Shown here piece by piece: positions 1-5,531 of a stretch of 5,946 nt of DNA. The number at the start of each line of letters is the position of its first letter. Position 1 is the stretch's first letter. The translations under genes were made by a program, and so were the position numbers. The DNA comes from an uncultured Clostridia bacterium (GTDB taxonomy: Bacteria; Bacillota; Clostridia; Oscillospirales; Ruminococcaceae): NCBI GenBank assembly GCA_946533615.1, contig CAMNBY010000304.1, positions 1-5,946 on the forward strand. Direction: 5' to 3'. The notes beneath the pieces were generated by a model. That model searched no databases. It was not told the origin of the DNA and saw nothing but the letters and a program-made list of their open reading frames with translations.

Positions 1-54
1 ACAATGCACAATGCACAATGCACAATGCACAATGCACAATGCACAATGCACAAT
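1..54. repeat. Tandem heptamer array, ACAATGC x7 plus partial unit
   Basis: Seven perfect head-to-tail copies of ACAATGC occupy 1-49, followed by a partial ACAAT copy at 50-54. The array begins at the first base, so its true copy number is unknown. It forms the left arm of the inverted-repeat element. A perfect short-unit array of this kind is prone to copy-number change by slippage. Confidence 0.95.
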
Positions 55-162
55 TATGGTGTGCGCGTTGCGCATGTTATGGCCTTTCGGCCTTGTAGAT
101 GGTGGGAGAGGGTAGAATTCACGCTCAACGCGCAATTCAGGCACTAACGCACTAATGATAAT

Positions 163-180
163 AATTCACAATTGTGAATT
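163..180. repeat. 18-bp perfect palindrome
   Basis: AATTCACAATTGTGAATT is identical to its reverse complement. It has no loop, so it could act as a dimeric protein site or simply be part of the repeat element. It lies inside the inner arms (110-119/184-193) but off their centre. It is about 100 bp upstream of the -35 box, which is too far for a simple repressor site. Confidence 0.85.
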
Positions 181-229
181 GCTAATTCTACCCGCTTCGC
201 GGCAAAATTCCGCCGCAGGCGGCACAATC

Positions 230-271
230 ATTGTGCATTGTGCATTGTGCATTGAAACTGTGCATTGAAAA
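230..271. repeat. Right-hand inverted heptamer array and 13-bp direct repeat
   Basis: After a partial ATTGT (230-234), GCATTGT units run at 235-241 and 242-248, with a third GCATTG at 249-254. They are the exact reverse complement of the left array. The last unit is then repeated as two 13-bp copies, TGTGCATTGAAAC (246-258) and TGTGCATTGAAAA (259-271). The array ends five bases before the -35 box of the ior promoter. Confidence 0.9.
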
Positions 272-275
272 CTAT

Positions 276-304
276 TTGACATACCGCGGAATATATGATA
301 TAAT
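276..304 (+). promoter_or_regulatory. Consensus sigma-A-type promoter for the ior operon
   Basis: TTGACA at 276-281 and TATAAT at 299-304 are separated by exactly 17 bp. A TG dinucleotide at 296-297 gives an extended -10 (TGATATAAT). All twelve hexamer bases match consensus. Transcription should start near 311, leaving a leader of about 44 nt before the iorA TTG start. It is the only strong promoter seen in the window and may drive every gene to the right end. Confidence 0.88.
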
Positions 305-342
305 GATACTGTATGTAAATTCATTTGTTAATAACGTAATAT

Positions 343-357
343 GGAGTGATATATTTG
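343..357 (+). promoter_or_regulatory. Ribosome binding site that fixes the iorA start at TTG 355
   Basis: GGAG at 343-346 lies 8 nt before TTG at 355-357. A longer frame opens at GTG 346, but that codon overlaps the Shine-Dalgarno sequence and cannot be served by it. The TTG start gives an N-terminus MAKRFLMGNEAIALGA, which matches the usual beginning of IorA proteins. Confidence 0.8.
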
Positions 358-2142
358 GCTAAAAGGTTCCTTATGGGTAACGAGGCTATCGCGCTGGGCG
401 CTGTCCATGCGGGCGTGAATGTCGTGTCGGGCTATCCCGGCACTCCCTCGACCGAGATACTTGAAACGATAGCAAAAAACAACAAGGACGGCTCTGTCTA
501 TGTGGAGTGGTCTGTCAACGAGAAAGCCGCCCTCGAGGTGGGTGCAGGCGCCGCTTATTCAGGTGCGCGTGCGCTCGTCACCATGAAGCAGGTCGGGCTC
601 AACGTGGCGTCCGATCCGCTTATGAGCCTGTCTTATGTTGGCGTTAAGGGCGGAATGGTGATAGTCTCCGCCGACGACCCCGGCCCTATCTCCTCACAGA
701 CCGAGCAGGATACAAGACACTTCGCACAGTTTGCAAAGCTGCCCGTCTTTGACCCCTCTTCCCCCGAGGAGGCATATCAGATGATACAGGACGCCTTCGA
801 GCTCTCGGAGCAGATAGGTGCCCCCGTGCTGTTTCGACCCACCACAAGAGTCTGTCACGGCTGCGCCTCGGTAGACGTCAAGGACGAGTACGAGCCTCAT
901 AAGCCCGAGGGCTTTGTCAAGGACACGATGCGCTGGGTCATCTTTCCGCGCACATCGTTCCTCAATCACTGCAAGATAGAAAAGCGCGACCCCGAGCTTG
1001 GCGACAGGCTCTCGGATTACCGCTTCAATAAGCTTTCGGGCAGCGGAAGGCTCGGCATCGCAACTCACGGCATCAGCTATGCCTACACCTGCGAGGCGCT
1101 GGACGGCTGCACGGACGAGTACAGGCTGCTGAAGATCTCCACGCCAAATCCGTTCCCCGAAAGGCTGGCGCTCGAGTTCCTCAAAGGCCTCGACGAGGTC
1201 GTCTGTATCGAGGAGCTTGACCCCGTCATCGAGCGGGAGCTTATCTTCCTCTGCGGAAAGCACGGCCTTAATGTGAGGATACACGGCAAGCTGGACGGCA
1301 CCGTTCAGCCAGCAGGCGAAAACACGACCGAGTCCGTAAAGGACGTTCTGTCCAATTTTATGGACATTAAACGCAACGAGCAGAAGCTTCCCGAGCCGCC
1401 CGAAATGCCCGTAAGGCCGCCTGTGCTTTGTGCAGGCTGCCCCCACAGGGCGTCGTTCTATGCCGTAAAGCAGGCCACACGCGGCAGGAAGGCCGTTTAT
1501 TCGGGAGACATCGGCTGCTACACGCTGGGCAACGCCAAGCCCCTTGATATGGTCGATACCTGCCTCTGCATGGGCGCAGACGTTACCATCGCTCAGGGCA
1601 TACACCGCGTCGAGCCCGACACACTGAATTTCTCGTTCATTGGCGATTCGACATTCTTCGCCTCGGGCATCACGGGCGTTGTGAACGCCGTGTACAACAG
1701 GACGGATATAATACTTATCGTGCTTGACAACTCCACCACGGCAATGACAGGCCACCAGCCCCACCCGGGCACAGGCGTGACGATGATGGGCGACGTCAGC
1801 AACGCCGTTTCGATCGAGAAGATACTCGGCGCCGTCGGCTGCACTTATGTCAGGACGGTCGATCCCCTCGATCTTTCTGCCGCAGAGGCAGCAGTCAAGG
1901 AAGCCGCAGAGCTCACGGGCGTCAGGGCGATAATCATGAAGTCTCCCTGCATCGCTGTTTCAAAGCCGGGCGCCCTCTTCGGGATAGACGCAGACAAGTG
2001 CATAAACTGCAAGAAGTGTATCCGCGAGCTGGGCTGTCCCGCAATAGTTCTGACGAACGGCAGACCCGAGATAGAAAAGAGCCTCTGCTACGGCTGCGGA
2101 GTCTGCGCACAGGTATGCCCTGTGGGCGCGATCGGGAAATAA
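355..2142 (+). CDS. iorA: Indolepyruvate:ferredoxin oxidoreductase, alpha subunit
   Basis: This is the catalytic subunit of the thiamine-diphosphate enzyme that converts indolepyruvate (and other aryl-pyruvates) with CoA and oxidised ferredoxin to arylacetyl-CoA, CO2 and reduced ferredoxin in the cytoplasm. From the TTG start it is 595 aa, a normal family length. An N-terminal PFOR-like domain carries SGYPGTPSTE near residue 25. The family motif CAGCPHR is at 359-365 and GDIGCYTLG at 384-392. The ThDP/Mg region has GDSTFF at 430-435 and DNSTTAMTG from 458. The C-terminus is a ferredoxin domain with two [4Fe-4S] cysteine sets: C549, C552, C555, C561 (final spacing of five residues rather than three) and C578, C581, C584, C588. 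All key motifs are intact. iorB follows 23 nt later. The direction in the cell is uncertain: amino-acid fermentation, or reductive carboxylation of arylacetates as known in rumen bacteria. Confidence 0.96.
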   Translation: MAKRFLMGNEAIALGAVHAGVNVVSGYPGTPSTEILETIAKNNKDGSVYVEWSVNEKAALEVGAGAAYSGARALVTMKQVGLNVASDPLMSLSYVGVKGGMVIVSADDPGPISSQTEQDTRHFAQFAKLPVFDPSSPEEAYQMIQDAFELSEQIGAPVLFRPTTRVCHGCASVDVKDEYEPHKPEGFVKDTMRWVIFPRTSFLNHCKIEKRDPELGDRLSDYRFNKLSGSGRLGIATHGISYAYTCEALDGCTDEYRLLKISTPNPFPERLALEFLKGLDEVVCIEELDPVIERELIFLCGKHGLNVRIHGKLDGTVQPAGENTTESVKDVLSNFMDIKRNEQKLPEPPEMPVRPPVLCAGCPHRASFYAVKQATRGRKAVYSGDIGCYTLGNAKPLDMVDTCLCMGADVTIAQGIHRVEPDTLNFSFIGDSTFFASGITGVVNAVYNRTDIILIVLDNSTTAMTGHQPHPGTGVTMMGDVSNAVSIEKILGAVGCTYVRTVDPLDLSAAEAAVKEAAELTGVRAIIMKSPCIAVSKPGALFGIDADKCINCKKCIRELGCPAIVLTNGRPEIEKSLCYGCGVCAQVCPVGAIGK

Positions 2143-2165
2143 GCGATATATTCGGAGGAAATACA

Positions 2166-2744
2166 ATGAACAATATACTTCTCTGCGGAGTCGGCGGTCA
2201 GGGCACCGTGCTGGCGTCCAAGCTTATCGCCTTCGCAGCAATGGAAAAGGGACTTAACGTCCGCACAAGCGAGACTATCGGCATGAGCCAGCGCGGAGGC
2301 TGCGTTGTCTCTCACGTCCGCTCGGGCGAGGAGATCTGCTCGCCGATGGTGCCGAAGGGCGGAGCTGATGTGCTTATTGCCTTCGAGCCCTGCGAGGCCG
2401 TCAGGAACCTCGCGTTTTTGAAAGAGGGCGGCGCCCTGATAGTCAACAAGAAGGCTGTAAAGCCCGTCACCGCGTCGCTTACGGGCTCGGCCTACGACGG
2501 CAGCGAGATGATAGAGTATCTTGAAAAGAACGTCCCCTCGCTTACGGTCATCGACGGCGACGACATCTGCGAGCGCTGCGGGTCTGCAAAGGTGCTGAAT
2601 ATCGCGCTGCTTGCAGCCGCCGCAAAGAGCGGACAGCTCGGCCTGACGGTCGGGGAGCTTGAAAGCGCCATCAGAAAGCGCATACCCGAAAGGTTCCACG
2701 AGATGAACCTCAAGGCCGTAAGGCTCGCCGCAGGGGAGACCTGA
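2166..2744 (+). CDS. iorB: Indolepyruvate:ferredoxin oxidoreductase, beta subunit
   Basis: This is the smaller partner of IorA, 192 aa, and consists of a single pyruvate:ferredoxin oxidoreductase gamma-type domain. GVGGQG is at residues 8-13, and the conserved stretch SETIGMSQRGG starts at 35 and continues into VVSHVR. Both are typical of this subunit. It carries no Fe-S cysteine sets; electron transfer is expected through the clusters of IorA. The ATG at 2166 is preceded by GGAGG at 2154-2158 with 7 nt spacing. The frame stays open upstream to 1998, but that part overlaps iorA and looks nothing like IorB. The 23-nt gap to iorA and 32-nt gap to ecfA2 indicate one operon. A phenylacetate-CoA ligase gene (paaK), a common neighbour of iorAB, is not present on the downstream side. 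Confidence 0.95.
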   Translation: MNNILLCGVGGQGTVLASKLIAFAAMEKGLNVRTSETIGMSQRGGCVVSHVRSGEEICSPMVPKGGADVLIAFEPCEAVRNLAFLKEGGALIVNKKAVKPVTASLTGSAYDGSEMIEYLEKNVPSLTVIDGDDICERCGSAKVLNIALLAAAAKSGQLGLTVGELESAIRKRIPERFHEMNLKAVRLAAGET

Positions 2745-2776
2745 GCCTCTGACTTCTGATAGAAAGGTCATTTACA

Positions 2777-3658
2777 ATGGCAGTGATAAAAACCGAAGAC
2801 CTTACCTATGTCTACGGAGAGGGCACGCCCTTCCGAAAGGTGGCGGTCGATCACGTCTCGCTCTCTGTCGAGGAGGGAGAATTCATCGGCGTCATCGGAC
2901 ATACGGGGTCGGGAAAAAGCACACTGATACAGCACCTCAACGGCCTGCTGAAGCCGACCGAGGGCAGAGTGCTGATAGACGGCGAGGAGCTGTGGGCGGA
3001 CAAGGCAAGGCTCCAGGCGATACGCTTCAAGGTCGGGCTGGTGTTCCAGTATCCCGAGTATCAGCTCTTTGAGGAGACCTGCTACAAGGACATCGCCTAC
3101 GGGCCGAAGAACATGGGGCTCCCCGAGAACGAGATCGACAGAAGAGTGCGCGAGACCGCAAGGCTCGTCGGGCTCTCGGACGACGTGCTTGACAAATCTC
3201 CGTTCGAGCTCTCGGGCGGACAGAAGCGCAGGGTCGCTATCGCGGGCGTAATGGCGATGGAGCCCAAGGTGCTCATACTCGACGAGCCCGCCTCGGGACT
3301 TGATCCCAAGGGCCGCAGCCGCATACTCGGCCTCATCAGGGAATATCATAAGGAAAAGAAAAACACGGTGATGCTGGTGTCGCACTCGATGGAGGACGTG
3401 GCAAAGCATTGCTCGAAGATACTGGTCATGAACAAGGCTAAGGTCTTTTGTTACGACACTCCCGCCGCCGTCTTCGGCAGGGCAGGAGAGCTTGAAAGGA
3501 TCGGCCTCTCTGTGCCTCAGATAACGCGGGTGTTTGCCCGACTGAAGGCCATGGGGTGCAGGGTAGATGACGACGTCTATACCGTCGGGTACGGACGCGA
3601 AATGCTGCTGGGGGCTTTGTCAAAGCAAACGGCAAATGAAAGGGAGAGTGAAGCATGA
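2777..3658 (+). CDS. ecfA2: Energy-coupling factor transporter ATPase EcfA2
   Basis: This cytoplasmic ABC ATPase powers a group II ECF transporter, in which a shared ATPase-EcfT module drives vitamin or metal uptake through exchangeable S-components. The 293 residues contain Walker A GHTGSGKST at 41-49, Q-loop Gln91, signature LSGGQ at 145-149, Walker B VLILDEP at 165-171, D-loop SGLD at 173-176 and switch His203. It is a complete, active-looking ATPase. The phrases GHTGSGKSTLIQHLNGLLKP and FQYPEYQLFEET mark it as the A2 rather than the A1 paralogue, which usually has FQNPDNQ at that place. The start has AAAGG at 2763-2767 with 9 nt spacing. The stop overlaps the next start by ATGA. EcfA1, its usual heterodimer partner, is not upstream as expected; iorB is there instead. 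Confidence 0.93.
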   Translation: MAVIKTEDLTYVYGEGTPFRKVAVDHVSLSVEEGEFIGVIGHTGSGKSTLIQHLNGLLKPTEGRVLIDGEELWADKARLQAIRFKVGLVFQYPEYQLFEETCYKDIAYGPKNMGLPENEIDRRVRETARLVGLSDDVLDKSPFELSGGQKRRVAIAGVMAMEPKVLILDEPASGLDPKGRSRILGLIREYHKEKKNTVMLVSHSMEDVAKHCSKILVMNKAKVFCYDTPAAVFGRAGELERIGLSVPQITRVFARLKAMGCRVDDDVYTVGYGREMLLGALSKQTANERESEA

Positions 3659-4332
3659 GCACTGCAAAAAGACAGATGTCCGACACTTATCTTGTTGCGG
3701 CGATACTCGCCTCGGCGGGAGGTTTTCTTGACGCCTACAGCTATATTGTTCGCGGCGGAGTTTTTGCAAACGCTCACACCGCAAATATCGTGCTGCTCGG
3801 ACAAAGGTTCTTCGAGCGCGACTGGTCGGGCTGCGGAAAATACCTCGCACCGATAATAATGTTCATCGCGGGCGTGCTGGTCGCTGACAGGATACGCCGC
3901 CGCTTGATGCACTCACGCTTCCACTGGCGGCAGTACGTTATCCTGCTCGAAGCCCTTGTGCTTGTCGGCACAGGCTTTATCCCGAACGGAAAGTGGGATA
4001 TCCTCGCCACGACGCTTATCTCGTTCGTCTGCTCGCTGCAGGTAGAAAGCTTCCGAAAGGTACACTCGATACCGTTCTCGGCGACGCTGTGTACGGGCAA
4101 CCTGCGCACCGCCACCGAAAGCCTTTCGATCTACATGACGGAAAAGGACGACGAGAACCTTGCCGTCGCCGTCAAGCTCTACGGCATAGTGTTGTTCTTT
4201 GCGATGGGCGTCGTGCTCGGTACGCTGCTGAGCTCGGCCTCGGCGCGTTCGGCGCTTGCCTTCGCCACCATCGAGCTTGTCGCAGTCTTTGTGCTGATGC
4301 TCATAGACAACGAAAAGCCGAACGGGAAGTAA
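3655..4332 (+). CDS. DUF1275 / YoaK-family integral membrane protein
   Basis: The 225-aa protein is predicted to lie in the cytoplasmic membrane with about six hydrophobic segments, roughly at 12-31, 63-80, 94-110, 115-130, 174-192 and 199-217. It matches the DUF1275 (YoaK) family through the early GGFLDAYSYI block (22-31), GGVFANAHTANIVLLG (34-49) and a second TGN motif at 147-149. In most members I recall, the first block reads NAQTGN; here it is NAHTAN, a mild departure. The family has no established biochemical function, so none is assigned. Translation is coupled to ecfA2 by an ATGA overlap, with a GGGAGAG ribosome binding site inside the ecfA2 end. It sits between ecfA2 and ecfT, where no gene is normally found. 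A link to ECF transport is possible but only inferred. Confidence 0.85.
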   Translation: MSTAKRQMSDTYLVAAILASAGGFLDAYSYIVRGGVFANAHTANIVLLGQRFFERDWSGCGKYLAPIIMFIAGVLVADRIRRRLMHSRFHWRQYVILLEALVLVGTGFIPNGKWDILATTLISFVCSLQVESFRKVHSIPFSATLCTGNLRTATESLSIYMTEKDDENLAVAVKLYGIVLFFAMGVVLGTLLSSASARSALAFATIELVAVFVLMLIDNEKPNGK

Positions 4333-4416
4333 AGGCAACACCGCATGACCCGCGGCTAACGCCTCTTGCCTCTGAAAGCGAAGCATTCTTGCATCTATAA
4401 GGAAGGAGCCATCCGA
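4333..4416. other. 84-nt gap between the DUF1275 gene and ecfT
   Basis: This is the longest gap inside the operon. It holds weak inverted arms AGGCAA (4333-4338) and TTGCCT (4366-4371) separated by 27 nt, and a CCGCGG palindrome near 4350. There is no T-tract, so no intrinsic terminator. No promoter with acceptable spacing was seen. It ends in the ecfT ribosome binding site. Confidence 0.5.
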
Positions 4417-4419
4417 TTG
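4403..4419 (+). promoter_or_regulatory. Ribosome binding site that fixes the ecfT start at TTG 4417
   Basis: AAGGAG at 4403-4408 is 8 nt before TTG at 4417-4419. An in-frame TTG at 4366 would add 17 residues unlike any EcfT. Starting at 4417 gives MLKDITIGQYFPGNSPIHR, the typical EcfT N-terminus, so the later codon is the right start. Confidence 0.88.
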
Positions 4420-5229
4420 CTCAAGGATATAACGATAGGCCAGTATTTCCCGGGAAATTCGCCTATCCACAGAATGGACAGCCGCGTGAAGCTTGTGCTG
4501 ACGATCGCGTATATCGTGCTGCTGTTCATGGCGGATAATATTTACGGCTTGCTTATCGGCATCGCGTTCACGCTGCTGATGTATACCATCTCGCGCATAC
4601 CGCCCGTGATGATGCTCAAAAGCCTTAAACCGATAATACCCATAATACTCATCACCTCGGCGCTGAACCTGTTCTTTATCAGGAGCGGCGAGGTGCTGGT
4701 GAAGTGGAAGTTCATAACCATCACCCGCGAGGGCGTTGACACCGCGGTGTTCATGACGGTCAGGATAATCTGCCTTATCGTCGGCACCTCGCTGCTGACC
4801 TATACGACCTCGCCGATCGACCTGACGGATGCGCTGGAGAGGCTGCTGTCGCCGCTCAAAAAGCTGCGCGTGCCCGTCCACGAGCTTGCGATGATGATGA
4901 CCATCGCGCTTCGCTTTATCCCGACGCTGATCGAGGAGACCGACAAGATAATGGCAGCCCAGAAGGCTCGCGGCGCCCAGATGGAGACTGGCTCGATAAT
5001 GAAACGGGCAAAGGCGCTCGTGCCTGTGCTGATACCGCTGTTCGTCTCAAGCTTCCGCCGAGCCGAGGAGCTTGCGCTGGCAATGGAGTGCCGCTGCTAT
5101 CACGGCGGAGAGGGAAGAACAAGAATGAAGCAGCTGAAGACCTCGGCTGTTGACTATATCGCCATCGCTGTAATGGCCGTGTTCATCGCGGGAGTAGTGG
5201 TGGTAAATCACCTTACGAAGGGAGCGTAA
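4417..5229 (+). CDS. ecfT: Energy-coupling factor transporter transmembrane protein EcfT
   Basis: EcfT is the membrane scaffold that joins the EcfA ATPases to substrate-binding S-components in ECF vitamin transporters. The TTG start gives 270 aa, a standard length. The N-terminus (GQYFPGNSPIHRMDSRVK at 8-25) is family-typical. Hydrophobic segments lie at about 26-58, 70-88, 110-128 and 244-263. The two coupling-helix motifs that dock into the ATPases are ARG at 184-186 and CRC at 225-227, the latter followed by YHGGEGRTRM. The second motif usually reads ARG or ARC, so Cys225 is slightly unusual, though the central Arg226 is kept. The gene follows a DUF1275 gene rather than directly following ecfA2. 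No S-component gene is in the window, which is normal for a shared group II module. Confidence 0.94.
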   Translation: MLKDITIGQYFPGNSPIHRMDSRVKLVLTIAYIVLLFMADNIYGLLIGIAFTLLMYTISRIPPVMMLKSLKPIIPIILITSALNLFFIRSGEVLVKWKFITITREGVDTAVFMTVRIICLIVGTSLLTYTTSPIDLTDALERLLSPLKKLRVPVHELAMMMTIALRFIPTLIEETDKIMAAQKARGAQMETGSIMKRAKALVPVLIPLFVSSFRRAEELALAMECRCYHGGEGRTRMKQLKTSAVDYIAIAVMAVFIAGVVVVNHLTKGA

Positions 5230-5233
5230 AAAA

Positions 5234-5524
5234 ATGGGAATTGTATCAGACATGAACCAGGATCAGAAGATCGCCGCCTTGGAGCGCAAGGTAAAAAGAC
5301 TTGAAAGAAAAACGGACGGAGGAAATGCAGAAATGAAATTGCTTAAAGAGCTTGTAGGCACGGAAGTAGTTATCAACGCCAACAGTATGTACGAGTCCAA
5401 GTGCAGGATAGAGGACATTGACGAGGAGTGGGTCAAGATCACCGAGCACGGCAGAAAGAACGATACCGTCAAGTTTATCCGCATCGACGACATCGAGAAC
5501 GTGACAGTCGCCAAGGAGCAGTAA
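5234..5524 (+). CDS. Small coiled-coil / possible Sm-like protein, function unknown
   Basis: The 96-aa product has two parts. Residues 11-27 are charged, with Ile13, Leu16, Val20 and Leu23 in a 3-4 spacing, as in a short coiled coil. After a Gly-Gly linker (29-30), residues 34-96 are beta-rich, with ELVGTEVVINAN, EDIDEEWVKI and IDDIENVTV resembling a small Sm-like or SH3-like barrel. That fold is a guess from the hydrophobic pattern; I do not recognise a named family with certainty. ATG 5234 has AAGGGAG at 5218-5224 with 9 nt spacing. An in-frame ATG at 5333 has a stronger GGAGG at 5318-5322 with 10 nt spacing and would give only the 63-aa C-terminal part. The gene begins 4 nt after ecfT and ends 7 nt before truA, so it is a tightly packed operon member. 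There is no signal peptide or membrane segment. Confidence 0.75.
   Translation: MGIVSDMNQDQKIAALERKVKRLERKTDGGNAEMKLLKELVGTEVVINANSMYESKCRIEDIDEEWVKITEHGRKNDTVKFIRIDDIENVTVAKEQ
5318..5335 (+). promoter_or_regulatory. Internal ribosome binding site and ATG in the small gene
   Basis: GGAGG at 5318-5322 precedes an in-frame ATG at 5333-5335 by 10 nt. The spacing is at the long end of the useful range, but the Shine-Dalgarno match is better than that of the upstream ATG at 5234. The internal start falls exactly at the boundary between the coiled-coil part and the beta-rich part. It may be the real start, a second start, or chance GGA GGA codons. Confidence 0.45.
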
Positions 5525-5531
5525 CGCGCAG

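Larger units (their letters stand above)
1..271. repeat. Composite inverted-repeat intergenic element
   Basis: This gene-free stretch is built almost wholly of repeats. The outer arms are a perfect 25-bp inverted repeat (30-54 against 230-254) made of ACAATGC heptamers. An inner pair, GGGTAGAATT at 110-119 and AATTCTACCC at 184-193, is also inverted. Small GC hairpins lie at 62-74 (TGCGC/GCGCA), 81-92 (GGCC/GGCC), 192-202 (CCGC/GCGG) and 212-223 (GCCGC/GCGGC). An 18-bp palindrome sits at 163-180. No open reading frame of note was seen. The layout resembles a MITE-like or REP-like non-autonomous intergenic repeat, but no transposase ends or target duplication can be shown, and the left boundary may lie outside the window. 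Element identity is inference; the repeats are seen directly. Confidence 0.7.

Noticed and set aside
1..54. CRISPR array or phase-variable coding repeat
   Set aside because: The units are 7 bp, adjacent and without spacers, so not CRISPR. No reading frame crosses them, so slippage would not switch a protein on or off in this window.
694..1764. 356-codon open frame on the minus strand across iorA
   Set aside because: It lies wholly inside iorA, whose protein has all family motifs. The translation is rich in Arg, His, Ala and Val with no recognisable domain, as expected of a shadow frame in GC-rich coding DNA.
1998..2165. Upstream extension of the iorB reading frame into iorA
   Set aside because: The extra 56 residues overlap the iorA ferredoxin domain in another frame and do not resemble IorB. 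The ATG at 2166 has an ideal GGAGG site.
2088..2771. 227-codon minus-strand frame over iorB
   Set aside because: It is fully antisense to iorB, has no family resemblance and no credible ribosome binding site context.
4333..4371. Intrinsic terminator after the DUF1275 gene
   Set aside because: The arms AGGCAA/TTGCCT are only 6 bp with a 27-nt loop and no following T-tract.
4389..4401. Internal promoter before ecfT (TTGCAT and TATAAG)
   Set aside because: The two boxes are one base apart, and no -35-like hexamer occurs at 16-18 bp from the TATAAG.
3913..4881. 322-codon open frame on the minus strand across the DUF1275 gene and ecfT
   Set aside because: It runs antisense to two well-supported membrane protein genes and gives a strongly charged, Arg/His/Gln-rich sequence with no domain. 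It is a shadow.
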